From assembly GCA_001768965.1 (NCBI GenBank), contig MEMY01000075.1, positions 2,219 through 13,719 of the forward strand: a stretch of 11,501 nucleotides of DNA, written 5' to 3'. The stretch's first letter is position 1; each line of letters begins with the position of its first letter. Under the pieces are notes generated by a model. The model was given only the letters and a program-made list of their open reading frames with translations, was not told the origin of the DNA and made no database searches. Shown here one piece after another: positions 1-6,464 of the stretch. The translations under genes and the position numbers were made by a program. The stretch is from an archaeon RBG_16_50_20 (GTDB lineage Archaea; Thermoproteota; Bathyarchaeia; 40CM-2-53-6).

Positions 1-1
1 T

Positions 2-178
2 GAGATCATATTCGCAACGAGTCACAACGACAGTCTGCGCAGCACCCTTACGGGTGAAAGGAATCGCCAGAATAACCAAGCCAAGCGCCAGCAACGCCCA
101 GTTAGGAATCCCGAACGTGGATCCGCAAATCCAAGGGATCTGCGAACAGATGTCAAATCCTTTGGGCGGCCCTGTCAA
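2..178 (-). CDS. Partial small membrane protein, cut by left window edge
   Basis: The minus-strand frame is open from a TAG at 185-187 through to the window edge, so the 3' end is missing. From a TTG at 176-178 it reads about 59 residues: a short polar start (GPPKGFDICSQIPWIC), a clear membrane helix (WALLALGLVILAIPF), then a basic flank (TRKG) and a polar stretch. A hydrophobic run followed by positive charges is what one expects from a single-pass membrane protein. Two cysteines precede the helix. No Shine-Dalgarno is seen before the TTG, so the start is uncertain. It overlaps the end of the preceding small frame (153-299) by 26 bases in another frame, so the two could also be one gene broken by a frameshift. 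I do not recognise the family. The call rests on the membrane helix alone. Confidence 0.4.
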   Translation of the reverse strand, partial: MTGPPKGFDICSQIPWICGSTFGIPNWALLALGLVILAIPFTRKGAAQTVVVTRCEYDL

Positions 179-299
179 TGTGATCTATGGATGGATCATC
201 ATCGTGCTTATCGATGTTACCTTTGAGTTGAGGTTGCTCCATGTCAGCAGGCAGGTACAGTCGAATTGTTGTGACCGGTATTCCTGTGAGTTCCGACAT
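153..299 (-). CDS. Hypothetical 48-residue hydrophilic protein or fragment
   Basis: ATG at 297-299 opens a 48-codon frame ending in TGA at 153-155. The product begins MSELTGIPVTTIRLYLP and continues into an acidic, charged tail (DKHDDDPSIDHIDRAAQ). The frame is open for nine codons upstream of the ATG (FPGKSIAER), back to an in-frame TGA, and that part also looks coding-like, which suggests the remnant of a longer gene. Its stop lies inside the start of the partial membrane protein frame. Two coding-like frames abutting out of phase can mean translational coupling, a decayed gene, or a base error. No family is recognised, and no good ribosome binding site is visible. Confidence 0.3.
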   Translation of the reverse strand: MSELTGIPVTTIRLYLPADMEQPQLKGNIDKHDDDPSIDHIDRAAQRI

Positions 300-409
300 A
301 CGCTCAGCAATCGACTTACCCGGAAATCACATCTAGCGTCATCCGTATGGAACATGCAAACCTGTAACAACACTCCCGATCTTAGGGTAGCGAGGCCTGG
401 ATTCTGGGT

Positions 410-470
410 TAGCTCGAAGAGCTACGGCCTACCATGACGGGTCAGGCCGAGCGTAGGGCCACTTGGCCCT
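410..470. other. Three tandem perfect stem-loops
   Basis: Three consecutive 6-bp perfect stems lie within 61 bases. TAGCTC/GAGCTA has a GAA loop (410-424). CGGCCT/AGGCCG has a 13-base loop (425-449) and starts directly after the first. AGGGCC/GGCCCT has an ACTT loop (455-470). Flanking GGTT (407-410) and AACC (477-480) could close the set into a multi-branched fold of about 74 bases. It does not fit a tRNA: the first loop has three bases and no TTCRA T-loop is present. It could be a structured RNA, the leader of the small ORF at 491, or a bidirectional terminator. Because the stems are perfect, either strand could fold. Confidence 0.4.
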
Positions 471-490
471 GGAGCGAACCGGAAGGAACC

Positions 491-592
491 ATGAACAAGC
501 AAGGAAACAAGGAACAGACGGACACCCTTTCACCAATACTCAAACCAATGTCACAATCATACACACCGCCCCCCTTCGAGTTTCTGGGCTAG
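491..592 (+). CDS. Possible 33-residue small ORF
   Basis: ATG at 491 is preceded by GGAAGGAA, a good purine-rich ribosome binding site with short spacing. The frame runs 33 codons to TAG and gives a polar peptide, MNKQGNKEQTDTLSP followed by a proline-rich end (YTPPPFEFLG). It has no membrane segment and no known motif. It sits directly behind the three-hairpin element, so it could be a leader peptide or a chance ORF. The ribosome binding site is the main argument for it; length and composition are not persuasive. Confidence 0.22.
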   Translation: MNKQGNKEQTDTLSPILKPMSQSYTPPPFEFLG

Positions 593-681
593 TTTTTGGT
601 GGTCAATTGGTCGAACCGATCCACTCCTGAATCAAATGCTAGGTGTTCCACACACTCGATATTTGTCATACGGATAGAAGC

Positions 682-732
682 AACACAATGTGTTTCTTTG
701 TGCACCACTCACTTTAATCAGACTTGACGTCA
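682..732 (+). promoter_or_regulatory. Putative copA promoter and operator region
   Basis: The region has AACACA-A-TGTGTT (682-694), a perfect inverted repeat around one base; a weak TATA-like CTTTAATC (712-719); and TGACGTCA (725-732), a perfect 8-base palindrome. An archaeal TATA box here would place transcription start near 740, about 20 bases before the GTG start of copA. The palindrome would then lie between TATA box and start site, where a repressor acts, and the inverted repeat upstream, where an activator acts. Metal-responsive control of copA is usual, but the regulator is not encoded in the window. No clear purine-rich BRE precedes the TATA box, so the promoter itself is tentative. 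Confidence 0.35.
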
Positions 733-762
733 GGCGCTTCAAACTGAGGATGTTGAATTAGA

Positions 763-2841
763 GTGGCCAAAGACCCTGTGTGCGGAATGTTCGTCGACGA
801 GAAAACTGCGACTATAACCCGAACCATCCGCGGCACCAAATGGTATTTCTGCAGTGAGACCTGCGCTCAAACCTTCGAGAAACCAGAAGTCGAGATCAAA
901 CGTCTTAAGCGTCTCGTCATTGCGGGCATCTTGCTCACATTGCCGACGGCCTTATTCACGTGGGTGTCGGTCCTGCCTGTGAGCATCAACAACTACGTTC
1001 TCTTTCTGCTCGAAACGCCCGTTCAATTCGTAGTTGGATGGAGGTTCTACAGAGGGTCTTACGATGCGATTCGAAATCGCATGGGAAACATGGACTTGCT
1101 GATCGCCATCGGAACAAGCGCAGCCTGGGGTTACAGCACGGTCGTTACGTTCTTTCCTTCGGCTTTCCCCGCGAGTGGTGCATACTTCGAGACCGCCGCT
1201 ATCATCATCACGCTGATTCTCCTTGGTAATTTGCTTGAGCACATCACGAAGGGGAAGGCGTCTGAATCTGTGCGAAAGCTCCTAGATCTGCAGCCTAGAA
1301 TGGCGCATGTGATCCGAGAAGGCGCTGAGGTCGAGGTGCCGGTTGAATCTGTCAATGTAGGAGATGCTTTGGTGGTCCGACCTGGCGAAAGGATACCTGT
1401 TGACGCTATCGTGATGGAAGGCAACTCAGCCGTCGACCAATCCGCTATCACAGGGGAAAGTATACCGGTTGAGAAGAGTGTTGGCGATGAAGTGATCGGT
1501 GCAACCATCAACACATCAGGGCTCCTCAAAATACGCGCATCGAAGGTGGGCGCTGATACTGTTCTGTCGAAGATCGTAAGCCTCGTGGAAGAGGCTCAAA
1601 TGGCACGGGCACCCATTCAACGGCTGGCTGACAGAGTGTCGGCCTACTTCGTGCCCGCAGTCATTTTGATTGCAACAGGAGCGGCGCTAGGTTGGTACTT
1701 TTTCGGAAGCTTCCCGGTGAACTTTGCGCTTCTTGCCTTTGTTTCGGTGATCATAATCGCTTGTCCCTGCGCGCTTGGAATAGCCACGCCCGCCGCGATC
1801 CTCGTTGGGACGGCAAAAGGCGCGCAGAATGGGATACTCATCAAGGGTGGTGAGTATCTCGAGACGACTCACAAGCTTCAGACGGTAGTCTTCGACAAGA
1901 CAGGAACACTGACACAGGGTAGACCCTCTGTAACCGATATTATCCCCGACGGCGGCCATTCGGAAGAGGAAGTGCTACTACTCGCCGCAATGGCTGAGAG
2001 GGGATCGGAACATCCCTTAGGACGAGCAGTGTTTCATGCCGCCGAGTTGAAAGGCCTCAACATCCCTGAGGCCAACTCATTCAAAGCTGTCCCGGGACAA
2101 GGCGTCGTAGTCCAGTACGACGGTGAGACCTGGCTTCTAGGCAATCGCAAACTCATGGCACACCGAAACGTGGACCTGCAGACTGTTGAGACGGGAATAA
2201 CGGAACTTGAGGAGAAAGGCAAAACGGTTATGATCCTCGCTTCTGAGAAGAAGCCCATCGCCATAATCGGCCTTGCGGACACATTGAAGGAAGACGCTGC
2301 AGAAGCCGTCACAAAACTGCAGCAGATGAAGATTGAAGTTGTGATGTTGACAGGGGATAACTTGAGAACAGCGAAGGCAATTTCGGGGAAGCTCGGGATC
2401 AATCGAGTAATCGCCGACGTGCTTCCTGAACAGAAGGAGGAGATCATCAAAGAACTCCAGAAAGAAGGCATGATCGTCGGCATGGTTGGAGACGGCATAA
2501 ATGATGCTCCAGCACTGGCTGCTGCGAACGTGGGCATTGCAATAGGAAGCGGAACAGACGTTGCGGTAGAAACAAGTGGCATAGTCCTGATTAGGGATAG
2601 CTTGCGAGACGTGGTCACCGCAATCCAGTTGAGCAAGGCGACAGTGAGAAAGATCAAACAGAACTTGTTCTGGGCGTTTTGCTACAATGTTGCATTGATC
2701 CCAATTGCTGCGGGGGCGCTTGTCCCGTTCCTTGGACCTGGAGTTTACGATTTCCTCCCGTTCCTAGCCGGTGGGGCGATGGCAACCAGTTCAGTCACTG
2801 TTGTAAGCAATTCACTTCTACTCAACAGGTTCAAACCCTGA
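763..2841 (+). CDS. copA: Cu+-exporting P1B-type ATPase with N-terminal YHS/TRASH domain
   Basis: This 692-residue heavy-metal P-type ATPase pumps Cu+ across the cytoplasmic membrane using ATP. Residues 1-41 are a YHS/TRASH metal-binding domain (DPVCGM; C7, C30, C34) in place of the usual HMA/CxxC domain. Then come membrane helices, the actuator loop with TGES (230-233), the transport motif CPC (334-336), the phosphorylated aspartate in DKTGT (D378), the HP pair of the nucleotide domain (417-418), TGD (530-532) and GDGIND (576-581). YN (641-642) and MxxSS (673-677) in the last two helices, together with CPC, are the signature of the Cu+ subgroup (P1B-1). The GTG start is chosen because it places the YHS domain right at the N-terminus, with a GAGG element about 13 bases upstream. 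A tiny YHS protein follows in the same operon. It may serve copper detoxification, supply of copper to the oxidase, or both. Confidence 0.95.
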   Translation: MAKDPVCGMFVDEKTATITRTIRGTKWYFCSETCAQTFEKPEVEIKRLKRLVIAGILLTLPTALFTWVSVLPVSINNYVLFLLETPVQFVVGWRFYRGSYDAIRNRMGNMDLLIAIGTSAAWGYSTVVTFFPSAFPASGAYFETAAIIITLILLGNLLEHITKGKASESVRKLLDLQPRMAHVIREGAEVEVPVESVNVGDALVVRPGERIPVDAIVMEGNSAVDQSAITGESIPVEKSVGDEVIGATINTSGLLKIRASKVGADTVLSKIVSLVEEAQMARAPIQRLADRVSAYFVPAVILIATGAALGWYFFGSFPVNFALLAFVSVIIIACPCALGIATPAAILVGTAKGAQNGILIKGGEYLETTHKLQTVVFDKTGTLTQGRPSVTDIIPDGGHSEEEVLLLAAMAERGSEHPLGRAVFHAAELKGLNIPEANSFKAVPGQGVVVQYDGETWLLGNRKLMAHRNVDLQTVETGITELEEKGKTVMILASEKKPIAIIGLADTLKEDAAEAVTKLQQMKIEVVMLTGDNLRTAKAISGKLGINRVIADVLPEQKEEIIKELQKEGMIVGMVGDGINDAPALAAANVGIAIGSGTDVAVETSGIVLIRDSLRDVVTAIQLSKATVRKIKQNLFWAFCYNVALIPIAAGALVPFLGPGVYDFLPFLAGGAMATSSVTVVSNSLLLNRFKP

Positions 2842-2862
2842 AGAACGCTGAGGTGAAATTGC

Positions 2863-3006
2863 TTGGCTAGAGACCCTGTTTGCGGCATGAAGGTCACCGA
2901 GAAGAAAGCGACTGGTTCAAGTGTTTACTTGAGCGCGACCTATTTCTTCTGTTCTCCGAATTGTAAAACTGAATTCGACAGAAACCCATCAAGGTACGTC
3001 AAATAG
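2863..3006 (+). CDS. Small free-standing YHS/TRASH protein, putative copper chaperone
   Basis: This 47-residue protein consists of little more than one YHS/TRASH domain: MARDPVCGM at the start, then YFFCSPNC and an FDRNP end. The probable metal-binding cysteines are C7, C30 and C34, at the same positions as in the N-terminal domain of the adjacent CopA. The TTG start is supported by GAGGTGA at 2850-2856, six bases upstream, the best ribosome binding site in the window. The gene starts 21 bases after the copA stop and is surely co-transcribed with it. TRASH-domain mini-proteins beside copA are known in archaea (CopM in the Sulfolobus copTMA cluster), where they are thought to act as copper chaperones. 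The function here is inferred from that parallel. The gene is easy to miss because it is short and starts with TTG. Confidence 0.85.
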   Translation: MARDPVCGMKVTEKKATGSSVYLSATYFFCSPNCKTEFDRNPSRYVK

Positions 3007-3008
3007 AC

Positions 3009-3968
3009 TCAAGGGAACTTTAGACTTAGCGAGCCGTGCGGGCAGGCGTCCACGCATTCCATGCACATGATGCATTCAGGGTCATTGAACTTCTCCCAGG
3101 GCAGATCGAGGATGTTGATCTGCATCGGGCAGCGGACCTCACAGTGCGGGCACTTAGTGCATTTGACCGGGTCTCTCTTTATGCCCGCGTAGCTGTACTT
3201 CTGAAATACAGCCATCAGGGCCCCTGTCGGGCACACGTATCGGCACCAGAACCGCGGAACCTTCCAAGCTGCCGCGAAAAACGCAACCAGTATGATTATG
3301 CGAAGTGCTGGCAAAGGCGGGATCCGATTGAGACCTGCCCAAACTTCTTGAATCGTGGGAGGTCTCGCAATTAAAGCACCAAAATTCTCCCGAACCATCG
3401 TCAGAAGTGCCGGAATAGTCCCGAACAGCGTACCATCTGGCGAGATGGCGATGAAAGGTCCCGATGCGAAAATGCCTAGCGCATTCTTGTAGTCAGAGCC
3501 ACCCCCCAGGTAGAGGGTTATACCAAGGCTCCCGCTGATCAGAAATGTGACAAAAAGTACGAGGTACTTGACCTGCTTCGCAGCTTTGTGAGTTCTCGGC
3601 GAGATGAAATTGAGTTTTCCTTTCAGTGTGGTGATTATGTCCTGAATGAACCCGATCGGACAGACCCATCCGCAAAATGCACGTCCAACGACCGCCCCAA
3701 TCAAGAAGATTGTCCCTAGGACGATCCACGGGAACTCGGGTTGCGACAACTCCATTTGAATAAGATCGAGGGAACTGTAGACCGCCGTAAATGACGAATT
3801 CACGCTCGCTAAAATCGGCAACCCAAATGGAATCGATTTCAGGTTCAAATATGGATAGATTTGCGTAAAGACGAGCGCGTTAACTGCGAGAAGAGAGATT
3901 AACTGTACAATTAGGCGTGGGAGCGTCCACTTGAACTTGAATCGCCTAAGATCCTCTTCTTTCTCCAA
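3009..3968 (-). CDS. NapH/CcoG-like membrane polyferredoxin
   Basis: This 319-residue membrane iron-sulfur protein belongs to the broad NapH/NosR/CcoG family, which moves electrons across or at the cytoplasmic membrane. About five membrane helices are visible (roughly 18-40, 80-98, 134-155, 182-195, 222-236). Two CxxxCP motifs sit at helix ends (C99/C103 and C242/C246), as in NapH. The C-terminal region holds two 4Fe-4S ferredoxin motifs, CxxCxxCxxxCP at 270-281 and at 299-310. The large C-terminal domain of CcoG is absent. The TTG start is the first possible one after an in-frame TGA, and its ribosome binding site is weak. It ends two bases from the YHS gene, tail to tail, and is preceded by a 41-codon membrane protein gene 14 bases away. 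Given its copper neighbours, reduction of Cu(II) to Cu(I), as shown for CcoG, is a reasonable guess but unproven. Confidence 0.85.
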   Translation of the reverse strand: MEKEEDLRRFKFKWTLPRLIVQLISLLAVNALVFTQIYPYLNLKSIPFGLPILASVNSSFTAVYSSLDLIQMELSQPEFPWIVLGTIFLIGAVVGRAFCGWVCPIGFIQDIITTLKGKLNFISPRTHKAAKQVKYLVLFVTFLISGSLGITLYLGGGSDYKNALGIFASGPFIAISPDGTLFGTIPALLTMVRENFGALIARPPTIQEVWAGLNRIPPLPALRIIILVAFFAAAWKVPRFWCRYVCPTGALMAVFQKYSYAGIKRDPVKCTKCPHCEVRCPMQINILDLPWEKFNDPECIMCMECVDACPHGSLSLKFP

Positions 3969-3982
3969 GAATCAATCAGCCT

Positions 3983-4108
3983 TCATGGGAGGAGAGTTGT
4001 GTAACCCTGCAGTATTGCAGCTAGGGTTTTGAACTCTCCAAGGTAGAGCCCGATCATCAGTGTCGTTAGCCCGAGTAGTATTGTGAATGCTGCAACGGTG
4101 CGTTTCAA
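3983..4108 (-). CDS. 41-residue single-helix membrane protein
   Basis: A TTG-started frame gives 41 residues: a basic MKRT start, one membrane helix of about 20 residues (VAAFTILLGLTTLMIGLYLG) and a short tail (EFKTLAAILQGYTTLLP) ending at TGA. AGAGGT lies just before the TTG, although the spacing (three to four bases) is short, and an in-frame TAA upstream limits the start. A good TATA box at 4161-4167 lies about 55 bases upstream and fits a short leader. It precedes the polyferredoxin gene by 14 bases, so both are likely one transcript and the peptide may be a small partner subunit. A different frame here (3972-4199) has no coding character. The family is not recognised. Confidence 0.65.
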   Translation of the reverse strand: MKRTVAAFTILLGLTTLMIGLYLGEFKTLAAILQGYTTLLP

Positions 4109-4160
4109 GAGACCTCTTCTCGTTTAGCGTAGGATTTTGGTAGCGTTGAAGCCAGCCCGT

Positions 4161-4175
4161 AATTATACCTTTCCG
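4161..4175 (-). promoter_or_regulatory. TATA/BRE promoter of the small membrane protein-polyferredoxin operon
   Basis: On the minus strand the sequence reads CGGAAAGGTATAATTA: a purine-rich BRE-like stretch followed by a near-consensus archaeal TATA box. Initiation about 26 bases downstream would fall near 4137, leaving a leader of some 30 bases before the TTG at 4108. This is the best promoter match in the window. Confidence 0.55.
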
Positions 4176-4208
4176 AGTCTCATCTTTGCCTTGTTTCACG
4201 CGCGTAAG

Positions 4209-5582
4209 CTAAACCGGATCGTCCCACAATGAATTCGTGAGGTTGTCAAGTTCCTTACTCAACTTGACTGGTGGTTTCTCGGAGCCTGTCAGACTTCTGA
4301 AGCTTAAGGGGAGAGCTGCAACCTCATTCTTAGCCCGATCCTGAATCAGACTAATTGTTGGCAGTTTGTAGATGAGTCTACCTTTGTCAAGGACCTTGAG
4401 CATTAGCGGGACTGTGCCTGGTGGTCGGTCTTCATTCTCAAGAGTCAAAACGTCCTCTTGAATTTCGCCGCGTTGTCCGTATTTTCTGTAGATTTGCTTC
4501 GCGCCGGGTATGGTCCGTTTTCCTTCGCTAGTCTTGACTCTGTGGATTATCGTTCCACTCCTCCTCACGGCCACAAGCTTGTAGATCCCAGATAATGCTG
4601 GGTCGTCACGCGATGTGACTAGTTCAGTTCCTACTCCAAAAGAATCGATCGGAGCTCCTCGTGACGTCAGATCGTCCAATACATACTCGTTCAAGTCTCC
4701 ACTCACGAAGATCTTGGTGTCCTTCAGACCGGCCTCATCAAGGATTTTTCTCACTTTCTTACTGAGATCATAACGGTCTCCGCTGTCAAGTCTGACCAGT
4801 GTCGGATTGACGCCCGACGAGACAGCTTTCTTGGCACCCTCGATCGTATCGTAAGTATCCAATAGAAGAGCCCGACTTGTTGGGAAGACTTTGCAGAACC
4901 TCTCAAACGCCTCCTCCTCGGAATCGTAATCCATGATAAACGAATGCGCCATCGTCCCATACGTTGGGATGTCAAACAAATATCCCGCCAAAACATTAGA
5001 GGTTCCGATGCATCCTCCTATGTAACTGGCTCTCGCCGCGAGCACGGCTGCTTCAGGGCCGTGGGCGCGTCGGGAGCCAAACTCTACCACTCCTTTTCCG
5101 CGAGCACTTTGAGCAACGCGCGTCGCTTTTGTAGCTATTAGAGTCTCGAAGTTGATGAGTGATAACAGGTACGTTTCTACGATTTGTGCTTCGATTATTG
5201 GTGCAGTGACTCTAAGTATTGGTTCATCTGTGAAGAAGACGGTCCCCTCAGGAATCGCCCACATGTCACCATTGAATCTGAAATTCTTGAGGTAGTTAAA
5301 GAACTCCTTGCTAACGTTCTTGAAGGTTGGATGCTTCTTGAGAAAGGCGATGTGTTCTTCTTTGAATCGCAGCTGGCTGAGGTATTCCACAGCTTGCTCT
5401 AGTCCCGCGGCGAGCAGGTAGGAACGGTTTTTGGGGTAACTTCTGACGAACAGTTCGAAGGTGGCTTCAGCTGTCTCCTTGTTGTCGTAATACGCAGCTG
5501 CCATCGTGAGTTCGTATAGGTCGGTGGCAAGTGCAAGATCTGGCACGAAGACCGTTCTCATTGAATTCAAGTTGCTCAGCAT
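4209..5582 (-). CDS. pncB: Nicotinate phosphoribosyltransferase
   Basis: This enzyme joins nicotinate with PRPP (using ATP) to form nicotinate mononucleotide, the entry step of NAD salvage, in the cytoplasm. From the ATG at 5580-5582 it has 457 residues, a normal length for the family. Visible family motifs are TDLYELTM (20-27), EFGSRRAHG (167-175), GTMAHS with the probable phosphorylated histidine (H213), LVRLDSGD (262-269), VSGDLNE (293-299) and FGVGTELVTS (315-324). The frame stays open upstream to a TTG at 5690, but that extension (basic, no family similarity) is unlikely to be translated. A second ATG at 5559-5561, seven codons in, is equally possible. The gene is transcribed divergently from the Rieske operon across about 190 bases and shows no functional link with its neighbours. 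Confidence 0.9.
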   Translation of the reverse strand: MLSNLNSMRTVFVPDLALATDLYELTMAAAYYDNKETAEATFELFVRSYPKNRSYLLAAGLEQAVEYLSQLRFKEEHIAFLKKHPTFKNVSKEFFNYLKNFRFNGDMWAIPEGTVFFTDEPILRVTAPIIEAQIVETYLLSLINFETLIATKATRVAQSARGKGVVEFGSRRAHGPEAAVLAARASYIGGCIGTSNVLAGYLFDIPTYGTMAHSFIMDYDSEEEAFERFCKVFPTSRALLLDTYDTIEGAKKAVSSGVNPTLVRLDSGDRYDLSKKVRKILDEAGLKDTKIFVSGDLNEYVLDDLTSRGAPIDSFGVGTELVTSRDDPALSGIYKLVAVRRSGTIIHRVKTSEGKRTIPGAKQIYRKYGQRGEIQEDVLTLENEDRPPGTVPLMLKVLDKGRLIYKLPTISLIQDRAKNEVAALPLSFRSLTGSEKPPVKLSKELDNLTNSLWDDPV

Positions 5583-5720
5583 CCCTCTTCCAATGAAGAG
5601 GTATGTGGTTGAACTTATTCGTGTTGAACGGCGCAACCATCTGACTAGCGAACACTTCACAGAGCCAACTGACACGCTGGCATAACACAATCATTTGGGT
5701 CGGATGCGATTTCGGAATCC

Positions 5721-5735
5721 TGAAAGACTTAAATT
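5721..5735 (+). promoter_or_regulatory. TATA/BRE promoter of the Rieske-cytochrome b operon
   Basis: TGAAAGACTTAAATT combines a purine-rich BRE-like part (GAAAGA) with a TATA-like CTTAAATT centred near 5731. Initiation about 26 bases downstream (near 5757) would leave a leader of about 15 bases before the TTG at 5772, or about 39 before the ATG at 5796. The core TTTAAG is nearly symmetric, so it could also serve the divergent pncB gene, although the pncB leader would then be long (about 120 bases). Confidence 0.5.
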
Positions 5736-5771
5736 GGAACACCTTTTGTTAGTCGCACGAAACTTTCAGTC

Positions 5772-6464
5772 TTGCCAAATGAAAAGGCGCTGATCATGAC
5801 CCCTCCTAGCAAGTCACTAGGCTTTTCCAGGAGGAGCATACCGTATCGGGGTAAGACCTTTTCGAACCAATGCCTTTCGTGCTCAGATCCCGCGAATTGT
5901 TGCGGTAGCGATCTCAAAACGGGTTTCGACGGAGCCTCTCCCACCAAGAAGCCCGGTTTATCCAGAAGAGACTTCTTGAAAGTCATGGGTGGAGTTTCAG
6001 CTGTTTTAGCCGGCGCTCCGTTCATCGCGGCTGGGCAGTTTCTGATTCCACCCGTCCCAAGGAAGTTCCAGCCGCTTTTGATTGGGAGGTCGGCGGATGT
6101 TCCTGTGAACGGATCGACGGTTTTCTGGTTCCCATTCACCACTGACCCAAACTACACGAACATGCTGATTCATTTGCCGCCCAATCTAGCTAAAGAGGTG
6201 GGCGCGGAATTTGTGGCCTACAATCGTACATGCATTCACCTACAATGCCTGGTATCCTACCTCTCAAACTCCCAACAGATCGGATGCCCATGTCACGGCA
6301 GCATATATCGACCAACCGACGGATGGCCGATTTCTGGGCCCGCAGCTCAAATTGGTCGCTACTTGCCGAATGTTCAGTTGCGCATTGATGGCGACAACAT
6401 CTATGCAGTGGACATAAACTTGGATGATATTGGCTATGGCAACACAACGCCCCCAGCAAAGTAA
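5772..6464 (+). CDS. Rieske 2Fe-2S protein with Tat signal and Cys-rich N-terminal extension
   Basis: This is the iron-sulfur subunit of a bc-type quinol-oxidising complex. It carries electrons from quinol at the outer membrane face. Cluster ligands are C154 and H156 (CIHLQC) and C172 and H175 (CPCH), with C159 and C174 placed for the stabilising disulfide. A twin-arginine motif (SRRDFLK, R65-R66) followed by a hydrophobic segment (about 71-93) serves as a Tat-type membrane anchor. Unusually, about 60 residues precede the twin arginines, including C34, C37, C43 and C44. The longest frame starts at TTG 5772. ATG at 5796 (residue 9) has an AAGG and TGATC match upstream and may be the true start; the extension remains either way. 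The gene overlaps the next one by about 30-40 bases, so the two are translationally coupled. It resembles SoxF-type archaeal Rieske proteins. Confidence 0.92.
   Translation: MPNEKALIMTPPSKSLGFSRRSIPYRGKTFSNQCLSCSDPANCCGSDLKTGFDGASPTKKPGLSRRDFLKVMGGVSAVLAGAPFIAAGQFLIPPVPRKFQPLLIGRSADVPVNGSTVFWFPFTTDPNYTNMLIHLPPNLAKEVGAEFVAYNRTCIHLQCLVSYLSNSQQIGCPCHGSIYRPTDGWPISGPAAQIGRYLPNVQLRIDGDNIYAVDINLDDIGYGNTTPPAK

Larger units (their letters stand above)
300..762. other. Gene-poor stretch upstream of copA
   Basis: These 463 bases hold no long reading frame that looks coding on either strand. What can be seen is three tandem hairpins at 410-470, a 33-codon ORF with a good ribosome binding site at 491-592, a near-palindrome at 682-694, a weak TATA-like box near 713-718 and an 8-base palindrome at 725-732. 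The last three are probably part of the copA control region. A separated inverted pair (ATCCGTATG near 337-345 and CATACGGAT near 667-675) is also present, but at that spacing it may be chance. Confidence 0.5.

Noticed and set aside
54..437. 127-codon plus-strand ORF at the left end
   Set aside because: Its translation has no coherent domain, and the minus strand of the same region contains a cleaner membrane-protein frame and a second coding-like frame.
606..620. GGTCGAACC resembling a tRNA T-arm
   Set aside because: The stem does not pair as a 5-bp T-stem, and no anticodon or acceptor arm can be built around it on either strand.
2034..2657. 207-codon minus-strand ORF opposite copA
   Set aside because: It lies wholly within the ATP-binding half of copA, is low-complexity (Ser/Thr/Ala/Ile-rich) and is the usual antisense shadow.
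3972..4199. 75-codon minus-strand ORF upstream of the polyferredoxin
   Set aside because: It shows no domain or membrane segment and is rich in residues typical of chance frames; another frame in the same place gives a clear membrane helix.
5729..6142. 137-codon minus-strand ORF opposite the Rieske gene
   Set aside because: It is antisense to a well-supported gene and covers the likely promoter; no family features are visible.
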